This document shows positions 43,901-56,300 of a stretch of DNA of 64,000 bases, piece after piece (within the stretch, counting starts at the first letter, position 1; the number at the start of each line of letters is the position of its first letter). Source of the DNA: Taeniopygia guttata (Eukaryota > Chordata > Aves > Passeriformes > Estrildidae). Both the position numbers and the translations under genes were made by a program. The notes under the pieces are model-generated. The model saw only the letters and a list, made by a program, of their open reading frames with translations. It was not told where the DNA came from and did not search any database. The stretch covers positions 9,194,501 to 9,258,500 of the forward strand of contig NC_133043.1 of NCBI RefSeq assembly GCF_048771995.1, read 5' to 3'.

Positions 43901-45317
43901 GACGGAGTATTCACAACTTCTTTGGGTATCTGCATCTTCTTTGGGCAATTTGTTCTGGTGCCTCACCACCTATAGGTTTCACAGTGGAGCCTTGACATCA
44001 AGTAGAGCTCTTGTTCTGGGTCAGATTTTTGGAGTGGGAAGGGAATGCAAGTAGGGTTGGCTCTTAGAGTGCCAGTTTTTCTTCTTCAATGTGTAACCAA
44101 GAGACATACCTGAGAATGAACCACTTGACTCTTTCCATGGATAAGGAAGGCCAGCAGCTTTTTGCATAGTGATAGCTGAGAAAGCCATCTTGTGCAGTCT
44201 CATGCAATGCTGGCATTCCTGTCACAGCAGCTGCTGGGTTTTCATGTCAGCCATGACAAGAGATGAGCTGTCATTAAAAATGACATCTAAAAGTGCTTTA
44301 TTATGGTTGACAGCCAGAAGGTGAATTCTTGTTTACCACTTTGTGTGCAATTTGGCTTGTGTCAGGATTGCTGCTGAGTACAGGATTGTTTCTTTTTCAA
44401 TAGCAATCTGGGTCTTAAAGAAGTTGGTACTCTTTATAAAGAAAACAGAGTCAACTTATTCATGTTTCCTTTGATGCCAGTTGTGTCTCTGACAGCTCAG
44501 GTGAGGGATAGCACTCTGGCTCTGTGACTACAGATGGCAGGGACAGGATTTTCTTCACAGCCTCATTGTCTCATTTGCTTCCTCATCCCTTGTTCTCCCT
44601 AGGCGAGAGCGAGAGAACACAGGGTTCTCTTTCTACTTGGAGAAGGACTGCTGCAGAGGGGTGAAGGTGGATTCTTCCGGAAAGGGTCTCTTGAAAGTTT
44701 GGAAGAGGCAGATACAGCAATTTAACCGTGTCAGCTCTGAGATGGCTGAGGCTATCGTGTCTGCCTACCCTTCTCCTCAGCTTCTGATCCAGGTGAGGAT
44801 GCCTCAGGGATAGCCAGCACCGTGTGCAGGCAGCCAGCTCATGCAGGGAGTGGAAGAAGTCGTTTAATCAGTATTAAATTAGACACAGTGATTCTGCATG
44901 AGCAGTTCAGTAAGTTAGCGAAGGAACTGATTCCTTGGCATCCACTGTTACGGCTTCCCAATGAAGAAGCAGCACTGGCTCTGCTCTCCAAGCTCACAGA
45001 GGGGATTTGGGCAGAGACCAGGTGAAAAATGAGTGGAAAATGTGGAAGAGCAGAGCAGGTGCGGGTACATAGCTTTGATTGGTTTTTTGAGCAATGGATG
45101 CAAGCGGGTGACCCCATTGTTGCCTTTGTGTTACTTTTAGGCCTATGGGAGGTGCTCCTCGGACCAGGAGCGGGAGAACATGCTGGCCAATATCCCTGTG
45201 CACCGTGGGGAGGGGGTGACAGCCACCTCCCGGCGCATCGGGCCGGAACTATCCCGACGCATCTATCTGCAGATGACTTCCCACGATCCTGACCTCTGTC
45301 TGGATTTCACTGGCTAG
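40909..45317 (+). CDS. EME1: EME1, regulatory subunit of MUS81 structure-specific endonuclease (complete)
   Basis: Nuclear partner of MUS81; the dimer cuts 3-prime flaps, nicked Holliday junctions and stalled forks. Eight coding exons: 40909-41587, 41671-41798, 41976-42068, 42484-42605, 42800-42932, 43449-43564, 44603-44792 and 45141-45317, 546 codons for 545 residues (human about 570). Exon 1 encodes an acidic, low-complexity start ([20 protein letters not shown]), then a Lys/Arg/Glu helix ([20 protein letters not shown]). The ERCC4-type nuclease-like fold begins around [18 protein letters not shown], near residue 212. It includes [10 protein letters not shown] and [12 protein letters not shown] and lacks the catalytic triad, as EME1 should. 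The C-terminal helix-hairpin-helix part reads [12 protein letters not shown] and ends [14 protein letters not shown]. The start is the first ATG downstream of the shared promoter. AATAAA lies at 45630. Confidence 0.96.
43768..43990 (-). mobile_element. CR1 LINE 3-prime fragment, antisense
   Basis: Reads on the plus strand as GGTTGGAAGGGACCTTAAAG, CCAACCCCCTGCCATGGGC, GGGACACCTTCCACTACAC and GGTGCCTCACCACC, the reverse complement of the CR1 end. About 220 bases in EME1 intron 6. Confidence 0.9.
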
Positions 45318-45629
45318 CACGGGGAAAAAGAGTTGTACTGTTTATTCAGTTAAGTGTTCAGTTTTGGATTTCACGGGTACCTCCAGGGAATAAGGGTTTT
45401 TACCATTTGTCTGGTCAAGTTTTCAGTTTTCTTCTGTGAAGAAGTGCTTAGATAACACTAATTGATCCTTGTTTAAAGACTTGAAGCACATTTAGACTTT
45501 ACTGTGGCAGGAAAAAAGTTGGATAAAGTTGTTGAATTGCAGGAGTTTACACAAAAAAGATGGTGAATATCTTCCCTAAGCACACAAGTTGCATACCGTT
45601 TATAGTACTGATGTTTTGTCTTTCTATAA

Positions 45630-45635
45630 AATAAA
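45630..45635 (+). terminator. EME1 polyadenylation signal
   Basis: AATAAA about 313 bases after the EME1 stop codon, the first canonical hexamer downstream. Confidence 0.7.
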
Positions 45636-47611
45636 TAATTTTGAAGAAAAACCTTTGCTTCTTAACATGGCGTCTTGAATATAGACTAGTATGTCTTCTG
45701 TTGAAAGGAATACTTCCTGTTGCTCTCCTGAACTGCAAGGATTTATCTTCTCTCACCTTTGGGACAAATCCTGAAGCTAGAGCAGCATGGTGCTGCCCCC
45801 CAACACCTGCTCTAGCGAGGGGAAAGAACTTTACATCACAAAACATTGTTCCGCTGTAGCAGATGGGAATGAGTAAGACTAATTTTCAGATACAATTTAG
45901 AGTGCTCTGATTCAGTCTCCAGACGGCTTAATCTAAAGAGGGTCTTGAAATCTGATTATATGAGCTGGAATTATGAGGTCTGAACAGTTGGCAGAAAAAG
46001 CTTCCTTTTAATTAGATTGGGGACCACGGCCTGTCCATGCAGCCATCAGCACTTGTGTGCACACAAGGACAGTTGAGGGTTTTTGTAACAACATTGCTGA
46101 GATGAGTGCTCAGAGAATTAAACTGCATGCCACGTGTGGAAATTAACTCTTTGGAACCCTGCTGCCTCCAGTGGAAAAATCCCTACCTACCCTACTCATT
46201 CCAGGCATCCAGCTGGAGCCCTGGCCTGACCAGAAGTGCTGCTGACCTGTGCTCACCAACCCATGCAGAGCTCATCTGGATGTTGGTAGGAAGGGCTGCA
46301 TGGAGGAAACATTGCTTTAGATGCTGTTTGTAATTTTTCTGAACATTTCTGGATAGAGAGTAAGGATATTTTGAAGAATGGGATGAGTTAGACACCCAAA
46401 CCAAAGCTTAAAGGTGTTTGAAGAAAGCTTTGAAAACACGCACCATCCTAAGGCAGAGGCAGCCTTTCCTTCCTTTAGTCTGATCTTTGTGCTGCTGCTC
46501 TCTCTGTGTGACATTCAGGGAACCACAATCTTACCATTGGGTTACAAAAAAATAAAGGTTTACTGCTGTGATGGTTTCCCCATAGCACTGCTCCTGGCAG
46601 CAATAATCCCAGGTATGAGAAGAGGGAATGATTCTGGAGACCAGTGTAGAACGTCTCAGTGGAGTCTGTAGCACAGATATTCTCTGAAACTTGCACTTCA
46701 TTTTAAATACTCACAAAGCTCTTAAGGATATGAAAAACTTCTACTTGATGGAAGCTAAGGAAATTTTAAAATTAATTATTTCTAGTAATTTTAAAGGAAA
46801 TTCTAAATAATTGACAGACCATTGCAGAGGTGAGTTTTCCTCTTGAGGTGCAGCCCACCAAACCTCCCAGCCTTCCCCCAGCCCCGAGGCGTCCCCTTTC
46901 CTGCCAGCAGTGCTCCCACAGTGCCACCCAGTGCTGCTTCTGCAGCTGCAGCAGGCAGGAATTATTCCCATGTACTTGGAAATCATTTGTGGCTGTTCCT
47001 AAAAAGGCCTAATTAAAACTATGTTAACAACATAAACATCCAGTTCAGACAAATTGCTGTGAAAACTGTTGTATTGAAAATTTTCAGCTTCTTTCAATAG
47101 CACATCAGCCTCTTTGCTCCAACATAGGGATGCACAGCCATCCTACATGCCTGTAATTGGTCTTGGAGTGGGGCCTTAGGGTGTTATTCCCATACAGCAA
47201 TACCACCATTTTTAGCACGAACAGAGATGAGAGCAAGGAATGGATATGTATTAAAAACCTTCCACCTCTAGCTCACAGCTACAGCTGTCTCATCCAGATG
47301 ATGTGAGGGCTGCTTGTTCCCATTCCCATAGGCTGTCAGCTTCCTGTACCTCACAATCCTGGTGGACACAACTTTGAGGCAAGGAGTGGTAACAAGTTTA
47401 AGTTAACGTGCACAAATAATGGGAGTTACAGGCCAACTGAGAGACATGCACAACAAAGATAGTTTGAACAATAGCTCTGCTCTGTGGAGTGGAGCAGCAA
47501 ACCAACGCTGACTGGTTCAAAGCAGTTTCATCAGAACACAATTCCATAGGAATTCTGGCTGCGTAGATGGTGGAAGGAGATGCTGACGAAGCAAGTGCCC
47601 ATCCAGGACAA
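45636..47611. other. Convergent region between EME1 and LRRC59
   Basis: About 2 kb between two genes that end toward each other. The right part should be LRRC59 3-prime UTR, but no minus-strand AATAAA is clear. No gene or transposon is recognised. Confidence 0.5.
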
Positions 47612-50600
47612 TCACTGGTGCGAGTTGTGCTGTAGCATGTTCTGCAGGGTTTTGTGGTTCTGCAGAGCAGCCACCACGTCCTCGTAGAGGGTGTTCACGC
47701 TGACGCACAGAGGTTGGTGCTGCAGCTCCGTCAGCTTGCAGGCAGCCACAGCACAGAGGACGCAGAACAGCACAAAGAGCAGGACTCTCAGCACTGACCG
47801 CGACCACGAGCCCTTGTGCCGGGCGGGCTGAGGGGGACGTGAGCTGGAGGCCGGCTCTGCAGTGAGAACACCAACAGGGCAGAATGGGAGGAATTAATCA
47901 ACTAACAGGCTATCCTCACAAACAAACTGTTCAAGTAAGATACTTAATCCTCCACTGCATTTGGCTTTTTTTGTGAATTTTCATCACTTAGCTCTGATAA
48001 ATAAGTAGATGTGTAGGATGTAACTGCTTAGGATGAAAAGTTTCAGATCGTTTCATGGGCAGCAGTGAAGAGGGTGTAAAGCACCTCTGTGTTGCACAAG
48101 ATCTGATTATGAAAATATAGCTCAGCAGACTTAAGAGATAATGAGTGGAGGGAAGTTCTCATTAGGAACAGCTGGAGAACTTCCTGACTCGTAGCTCCAC
48201 AGTTCATGGGAACACAGGAAAAGGGGGAAAAGGCACAGCAGCAGAGTTTACCAGAACTCCTATAAGTTCCACCCTACTGTTCCACCATTTCCCAGTCTCC
48301 CAGTACCTGGGCTGCATGAAAGCAATTCAGGCAGCATCACAATCTGACACAATCCCACCCAAAATGGACACTACTTACTTCGGGTGTGCACTGTTTCCTT
48401 TTTTGTTTTCTTTTCCATCTCCTGTTTTGCAGCTTTCTGAGCATCGTACTCCCGCCTTCTGCGCTCTTTCTCCTCTGCCTTCTCTCGCTTCCGCAGTTCT
48501 CTCTCCAGAGCCTCCTTTGCTCGCTGTTCTGCTTCACGTTTCTTCTCCATTTCTGGGGGTTAACAGCAAGTTTTCCTTTTTTATGTAAAAGGGTTGTCAC
48601 TGCCATTTTCCTTATTACCTTATTATCCCAACTGGAATGAGGAAACCAATTAAACAACTATCCTCTTTTTTTATAATTTTATTTAGTATTACATACCTTG
48701 CATTTTGCTGTGCTTTTCTTTCATGTTTTATAGGTAACCTATAGCACATTCCATCTAGAGATTTAACTATTCCTCAGGCCAAGGAATCACATACACTACC
48801 CCCCTGCTATATTTCTCCCTCCAGCCATTTTACCCTGCTATTCCCTGAGTACTTTGGGTGGCTACAAGTATGTGTCAGATGGCAATTGATTAGATGGTGA
48901 TCAGAATGTTTGGATGTGTTATACAGACCAAGAGCAGTCCTCAACAGACAGCACGTGGGGGCTCTTTGTCCCTACCTCTCTCTGCCTGGAGTTTCCGCTG
49001 CCGTTGTCGATCTTGCTCAGACTGGATTGCTTTCATGTGCTGCAGTACCTTAAATAGCCAAGAAAACAACCTGAGGGCTGTGCAGAAGCCCAGTGGCACA
49101 GTCAGTTCAGAACAGAACAGATGGAGTATGGCTTAGAACAAGCATCTGGGGCTGACCCCCAACCCTCACCTATCCCTACAGCTACAGCACTGAAAAGGAC
49201 TCACAACTTGTGTGAGTCTCTGTTGTAAAAAACCAAATCCTCCCATTAAAACAGACATGGCAAACTGGTGCTCAGTGATACATAGGATCACAGAACATTT
49301 CTATTTATGTTTGCCAGAACTTCTCCAGAGCTTTTTGTGCTATCAGCACAGGCATGAATTACTATGTCTGATTGTGCCTCTATTTTCTTGGGAACCAGTA
49401 TTTTATCCTCTCTTAACTCCACTAATGGAGAAGCATCCTCCTCAGCCAGGTGTTTGCTCTCCACAGGCACAGCAATAGGGGAGTCAGTGCAGTGGACCTG
49501 CACCTCACTCCCTGAAGAAACTTCAGGCTCCTGCAGCAGATGCCCAGCTTGCTAAGCAGAGAAAGAATCACTGGCAAAGCCATGAAAGGAAAAAAAAAAA
49601 ATTACAATAAAACCAGACTCCTTACCTTGACAGCAGCCTGCTTACACTGCTTCTCATCCAGACAGTCTCCTGCCACTTTAGCCAGGACAGGATCCAGGGG
49701 ATTGTCCTTCAGATCCAGCCACTTCAGGTTCTGCAAAAAGGCACAACAAAGGGGAGGCTGTAAGAGCACAGCAGTCTTGGAATTATTTAAGAGATCCAAA
49801 GCAGAAGCAGTAAATTGCTTAGTTTTCACATGAATGAAACAGGTACAGAAAATGAGCAGACTTGTTTTCAGTAGACTGAGAGGATTTTCACTGAGCTGTG
49901 GTGCAGACCCAGCTGAATTTTGGAATGAGTAGTCAGCAGGATGGATGCTTTACCAGAGAAATCAACTTGAGCAGGATCACAAGACCCTGGGCTGCATCCC
50001 AAAGCTTTACATAACTGCCCAGCAAACAGTTTTACCTTGAGCTGTGCAAAGCTGACTGGCAGGGTGACCAAGCGGTTGTTCAGAAGGTCCAGGTGCTGCA
50101 GATTGACCAGGCGGCCAAAGTCCAAGGGCAGCTGTTGCAGCCGATTTTTACTCAAATCCAGTTTCACCAGATGCATCAAACTGCAGAAGTCTGACTAAAA
50201 CCCAAACAAAGAAAACCCAGAGAAAGCTGGTTAGCGCCTTTATGGAAGAACCTAAGTGGGAAGTATGTGGAGACAGCCTGCACCTCACATCAGGCACAGA
50301 TCCTTGATTTACCACAGGAGTGTGATGGAGGAAGATTGCTCTCCTCCTTTGCCTTGGAAGATGGAGGTGAGACACAGCAGGACAGATAGACAGACTGAGA
50401 AGATTACGGATGACAATATGAAAGGAACAAACCCAAGTCTCCACTGCTGATGAAAGTCCTCTGTATTAACCTGAGGATGCTCTGGAAGGAGTGTACTGCA
50501 GTCTTCACACAGTTCAACCCTGTACTCTCTCCTGCCTCAGCCAAATCCACTGCCAGCACTGACCTGTCACTGGCAACTGAGTCATTCAGCCACCCCAGGG

Positions 50601-51180
50601 CAGCGACAGTGCCAGTTCCACGGTGCCTGGTGAGCATCTACTGAAGCACCAGCTACCTTTCCAAATATTTCCCAGCAGACTCATCCCCACGGAGGCTCTC
50701 TAGCACCTTACCGGCAAGGAAATGAGGTTGTTACAGGACAAATCCAAGATAGTAGCTTTCGGAAGAGCGGCCTGAAAGACAAATAAAGCACTGAATGAAC
50801 ATGGAGGTTCACCGGCCCCCTCTGACACCTGTTCTGCTTCGGCCTCTGCGGTTTCTCCCGCATCAGTCTGTCCATCCCCCGAGGTCACGTCATCTCCGGA
50901 TCCATCTCTGTATCCAGAAAGGTTCTTATCCCGGGACAGCAGGGACATGCGGCTGTCGGGCCCGCGGGACACAGACCCTCACTGCCTTCAATCCCTGCAG
51001 GCCGGCTCACCAGCCCCCAGCACATCCCCTGCGCTCTCCTCTCTCCTTCCCGGGCTGCTACGGCCGGACACTCACCAGCTCCCGCACCGGCACCTCGTTC
51101 AGGTCGCAGAGGCTCAGGTCCAGCTCGTTCCCGTCCAGCTTATCCTTCAGGCTGAGCCCCTTCCCGCTGCCCCGCGACAT
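47612..51180 (-). CDS. LRRC59: LRRC59, ER-anchored leucine-rich repeat protein (complete)
   Basis: Tail-anchored ER and nuclear-envelope protein (ribosome-binding p34) implicated in nuclear import of FGF1 and in ribosome attachment. Seven coding exons on the minus strand: 51180-51076, 50771-50712, 50194-50036, 49730-49626, 49048-48976, 48552-48379 and 47856-47612, 307 codons for 306 residues (human 307). Leucine-rich repeats run [58 protein letters not shown] and [14 protein letters not shown] long Lys/Glu/Arg coiled coil follows ([15 protein letters not shown] on). A basic linker leads to a membrane anchor at about 247-265 ([19 protein letters not shown]) and a lumenal tail ending LQHNSHQ. 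All junctions are GT-AG and in frame. Confidence 0.96.
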
Positions 51181-51430
51181 GGCTCCGGCGGCGGCTGCCA
51201 CGGGGGATGCGGCGCGGTTCGGTTCGGAGCGGCTCGGCACAGCCCGGTTCTGTTCAGAGCAGCTCAGCACAGCCCGGCACAGCTCAGCACAGCCCAGCCC
51301 AGCCCGTCCCGGCGTGGCACGGCCCGGCCCGGCCCCGCCAGCCACTTCCGCGGCCACGTCCGCACGGGCCCCGCCGCCGCCCCGAGCGCGCCCGCTGCCG
51401 GCCCGGAGCGGGGCCGCGCCGCCTCCGCCA
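51181..51430 (-). promoter_or_regulatory. LRRC59 CpG promoter with imperfect GC-rich repeats
   Basis: CpG island directly upstream of the LRRC59 start. Between about 51215 and 51335 the plus strand holds imperfect tandem pieces such as CAGCTCAGCACAGCCCGG and CGGTTCGGTTCGGAGCGG. The transcription start is inferred. Confidence 0.5.
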
Positions 51431-51549
51431 CCGCAGAGCGCCGAGAATTACCCTCAGAAACAATGTTATCTGATGTTTGATCTCTTCCAAAAAGGAGATT
51501 TAATCCCCCAAGCAGACAACAGCTAATAAGCTCTGAGCGCTTAGAAAGA

Positions 51550-52200
51550 CGAATTACTTGTTGGTAGAATTGTCATGTTAGGGTTTAATGCTTGATGAGA
51601 TGATCTCAGACCTAATGGGATGTTAACAAAGCTTTGGGAAGAAGGATGTACTACTGATAGCGGGGACAAGGAATGTAGGATTTATGGGCTACAAGGACAT
51701 TAGGCAGAATTGCCAAGATAAGGAAGAAACTAATAAAGCTGACTCAGCAATTGGGTTGAATCAGCTCCAAGCAGGTAAAAGGTAGTTCTGTCAGGGGCAG
51801 ATTATGACCACCTACTCATGGCCACAAACCCAAGAAACCCACCAACCCAAAAGAAGAGAGAGACCAAGACTGTGGTTATACAATACTGAGAGCTCTGATG
51901 CTCCATCAGCACAAAGACAGTTGCTCTGCTCTGGCCGAACGGTGGAAGGACAATTTCTGGCCACGGATGTCACACAGCTTTACATCCCCCGTGGGAATCC
52001 AGAAACTCCCCTGGCTGCTGAGTTCAGTGGGGCTGACTGGAGGAGGTATCCGTGCATGTAGGCTAGAAAGACTTTGAAGCTCCACAAAACAAAGACAAAG
52101 CATAGCACAAGGTGCATCTGTGCACTCTGCTAGGGGTTGCAAGAACCTTAGCAAGGAGAATGGAGCGGGAAATGCTGAGGGAAGTGGGATGAACACAGTC
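51550..52200. mobile_element. Possible degraded LTR-type sequence (uncertain)
   Basis: This AT-moderate stretch between LRRC59 and ACSF2 has the feel of an old avian endogenous-retrovirus LTR, but I can define neither its ends nor its family. It is offered only as a place to run a repeat library. No coding parts are seen. If it is an LTR it is an old, broken fossil. Confidence 0.22.
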
Positions 52201-53030
52201 GATCTAATTGTAATCTAATGATCCTTACTGGGGCTGAGCTGACCATGCCAGCCTGGGGTTGGAGACCATTCCCAGACGCTCGGAAGATCTCTGGCTGCCC
52301 TCTGCAGCCAAGGCAAGTTTTTCACATTTCAAGGGAAAAAAATTCTCCCTTTCCCTAACAAAGAAGACATTGTCACTGCTGCCACCAAACAAATTCCTTG
52401 TGAACTAGATGCACATTGGGGAAAATCCTTCATTTCTAAAAGCAAGAGTCAGACACTAGAGATCTGGTGGCAGTTGGTATTTCACACTGTTGCAAGCACA
52501 GTTTTGGCTTTGGTGTCTGAGATTCACCATTCTGAGGTTGATATTTACGCTCTTTGTTTGCCAGCACCATTGTGCTCGATGTGATACAGACACACCGTGT
52601 CACCTCTTGAGCATCAGTGCTGATGCAGAGCTCAGCAGCCCCGCACTCCTCACCCCGTGCCTGCCCACACCTCTGTGCTTAGATGAGAGGCTCTCAGCCC
52701 GCCCAGCCCTGGAGCAGCTCTGCCGTTCCTAGCTGCTCTCTTCTCCTCCACAGGCAGTGCCTACAGATGTTACAGAGGTGCTAACTGATAACTCATCGAT
52801 GGGATAGGGCTGGAGGGCAGTTGGTGGCTCACAGGGCTCAGGGAGACAGGTGGAGGCAAATAATGGTGTTTGCCTTGCACCAAAGTCAGTCTCTACTTAT
52901 TTGAGTGGAGAGGCTTATTCGGGTGTAACAGGGGTTGAGCCAGGCTGATGGAACACGCCTGTCCATTACCTCAAGAGGAGATAGCGGAGCAGAAACGTAC
53001 AGGGCAGAAATTGTGGTGAGCAGCTCGGGC
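52201..53030. other. Intergenic sequence upstream of ACSF2
   Basis: No gene is recognised between the LRRC59 promoter side and the ACSF2 CpG island. Several short frames exist but none has support. Confidence 0.5.
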
Positions 53031-53218
53031 TGGGGACCGGCAGAGGATGGATGGGGAGATGCCCGGCGGGACTCCGGGGGTTCCTCTGGCGGACCGGGCA
53101 GGGCTGGCGCTTGCTCTGCTCCCCTTGTCCCGGTGCCTCCTCCCGGCCGGCGAAGGGTCCCGGTCCCCGGGGAGCGGCGGCGGGGCGGGGCCGGGGCGGA
53201 GCGCAGCGCCGCGGGCAC

Positions 53219-53276
53219 CGAGCGCGGAACGGAACGGGACGGGACGGAACGGGACGGGACGGAACGGGACGGGTCC
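53219..53276. repeat. Pentamer array (GGAAC/GGGAC)n in the ACSF2 5-prime region
   Basis: Eleven or so five-base units alternate GGAAC with GGGAC, mostly in a higher-order pattern of one GGAAC and two GGGAC. It ends about 33 bases before the ACSF2 start codon, within a CpG island (about 53030-53400), so it is 5-prime UTR or core promoter. Confidence 0.9.
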
Positions 53277-53308
53277 CGCGGGGCGCTCGGCGCTGCCCCG
53301 CCGCAGGA

Positions 53309-56300
53309 ATGGCCATGGCCCGGCTGGCAGCGCTGGCCCGGCACGGGCTGCAGCTCCTGCACCGGGCAGCCCCGGCGGGCAGGTAGGGGTGGGCTGGGAG
53401 CGGAGGTGCGGGGGTACAGGGCTGTGGGGCTGTAAGGGAATTAAAGGGTACAGCGGGCTGGGGATGAGAAGGAATTGGGGTATAGCGCACAGAGGGCTCT
53501 GGGGTTGGGCAGCTGTAGGGCACAGAGGCTGCAGAGGATGGAGACCATATGTGATGGGGGACAGGGACTATCAGAGTGCTGTGAGTACCCAGCTATGGCT
53601 GCATGCAGGGAGGGCATATTCACCTCAGTGTGTAACACTTGGCTCCCCTAAAATCCCTCTGAAGTGGCAGAAGGCAGGCTGTATCTCCTGGATCTGCTTC
53701 ACCCCAGCTTGGGAGTGGGCCAGGGCAGGGATGAGCCCTGAACAGCAGGAGAAGGGAAGTGAAGGAATGGCAAGGGCTGAACTTTGTGCAGCGGCTCTAT
53801 CTAGATTGCAGCAATTTATCAAATTTACTTTTAAATTTACTTAAATTTATCAAATGGCTTCCCCATCCTCCTCCAGGGCTCTGACTTGCTGTCAGTGTCC
53901 CTGTCCCCCTGTGGTCCTGCACCCCCAGCTGGGTGACCAAGCAGTGTGGGACACAAGAAGCTCTGGGGTTTGGGAAGTCAGGCCAGTTCTTTGCCTTGCT
54001 TTTCTTCAGTGCTGCCTCTTTGAGCAAGTTCATGTAAAAAAACAGCAATGGGAAGTATCTGGCTTTGGGAAAGGCTCTGAAGGATTAGCTGGTATTCAGA
54101 GTAATAATCACTGGGATTAATGACTTCCAGTGAGCAATTCCAAGAATCAGGTACGGCATTCCTTGTTTTTCACAGACAGGGTTTAGGTGGGTTTTTTCAG
54201 CTGGTTTGACATTAGGAGTGAGGTGTTGAAGCCACTTCATCATAGGTGTGTGAAGATTGCCTTCTCTGAATCAGTTCTTAGGAAGTAGGATCACAAGAGA
54301 AGCATGACAGCATTCACTGCAGCTCACTCCAGCCCAGAATTGAAACTGAGGGCCAAGAACACAAAGCCCTTGGGGAGAGAGAGCATGTATTTAGAGAGTA
54401 AACTCTTTCTAGTAATGTTATTTTAAAAAGTTTATTAAATTCTGCTCCTAGGTTTGTTTATCCTTTTGGCAGGGAGAGTGCAGAGGGCAGAGAGATACAG
54501 TGGAAAACAAAACCAGAAAGTTGCTGCAGAAGGAGTCTGAAAACCCAGGGAACTTTAAATAATAATTTAAAAAGTAGTATCTGATTAACTCTTTAGTCAA
54601 CAGATTAAAGTGGAATGAGGACAGAGCAGAGTTAATTTTTACCACCCTTTAATTGCAGTCATGTTACAGAAAAGATCCAAAAGCTCTGTTTTGGGGAGAG
54701 GCTCCTGGTAGATGTCCATGAGCAAAGGAACTGGCAGAATCTGTGAACCTCTCCAAGTATGAACTCTGTATTTGGGACAGTTCCCAAGCTCTGGGAGGGC
54801 AGGGCCTTTCCCACAGGTGCTGACGTGATGGCACCACAGGGCAGGTCAGAGTCCTTCACATTACAAAGGGGACAGCAGGTTACACTCCCTGGTTTTCTCT
54901 CTCATCCCTTTTGATAATTTCTATAGAGACTGGTAAAGAGTTAAAGGTGAAAACAGAGCTGGTTATCTTATGTCAACAACTCCAGACTGATTTGAGCTGT
55001 TCAGAGAGAAATACAAACAGCTCCGAGTATTAGCCCAGAGTGCTTGCTTCAGTCTTATCATTTCTGCTTCCTGCCATCAGGCAGAAGAGCTCTGGGATTG
55101 CTGGGAGTTGGCTGCTCTCCTGCCTTTTGCAGGGAAGAGGAGGAGGATGCACTTTCCCCAGATCTCTGATGTCTTTCTGTTGTGCTGTGTTGCTGAACTT
55201 GAGGGTTCTGGAGTTTTGTGGGAACAGCCCATAGCAGGGCTGGCTCATTTGCAGGCTGGCTTGCTGCAGAAATGTGCTGCTAACAAAAGGCATGTGCCCT
55301 CCAGAAGGTGTGGTTTACAGTGCTGACACCCAAGAGCAAGCAGAGTTTTATCTGCTCTCTTTTGGCTGAGTCAGGGAAATGAGAGCTGGTGTAATACCAG
55401 ACCGTGGGTCTCATTTTATCTCCAGCAGCACCAGATGCTTTGTAGGAAGAGGTGAAGGGTGAATTACTCGTTTTCTGTAACAAAGATGAACACAGAGATT
55501 ATTTCCAAATCCTTTGGATCCTTTCTTTCAAGAGGTCTCTTGATAACATTCTCTCAGATCAGATACAAACTCTTGCTGCTGGCTGTAGGCAGGAGGGAGA
55601 CCAGCCCTATGTGATTTCCACGCTGCTGCTGCTGATAATGAACATGTCTTGTGTCTGCCTCCTTTATTCCACTCCTGACCCCCAGTGCTTCCAGAAGGCT
55701 GCTGTGTTTTATCCCACACTTTTCACTTCTGCCACTGTCAAAGTGACACAGAAATGCTGAAGCATGTGTCAATGTCAGACCAGAATTTGGGGAGCTCAGA
55801 CTCGATGGCAGCTGAGATTTTTGCTTTAATGCATTTGAAGAAATTATGTGAATTAATGCTTTGAGAGGAGTCAGTGACTCTGGGTTATAAGCATGAGGTA
55901 TCTTAGCCTTCTTAGCCTCTAATTTCAGTGTTGCTGATGCTTTCATTTGAAAATGTGAATACTTGGGACCTCTGAGAGCAAGCTGTGTTCACAGTGTGAA
56001 ATACTGCAGTATTTTCTCAGTATTTTTCAGAATGCAGCTTCATAATATCTTTTACTGCTCTTCGATGCACTTTCATCCTCATGTTTGGGGGTAGGGAGGA
56101 AGCCAAACCATGAAACCTGGAGCCTTGTGCCTTCTTGCCTCTAGTTTAAAAGTCTGGTTCTGAAAAAGTCAGTGAAACCTTTTGGCTCTTCAGGTCTGGA
56201 AAATATTGAGACAGTAAGCCCAGAGAGCCTGATCTGTGTAATGCTTTGCCACGACATGACAGTGCAAGATATTCCCTTTTTCGCTGGGAATGCAGGGCCG

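Noticed and set aside
47517-47807. Minus-strand 96-codon frame over the LRRC59 last exon
   Set aside because: It is the exon read in the wrong frame; the true frame ends LQHNSHQ at 47612.
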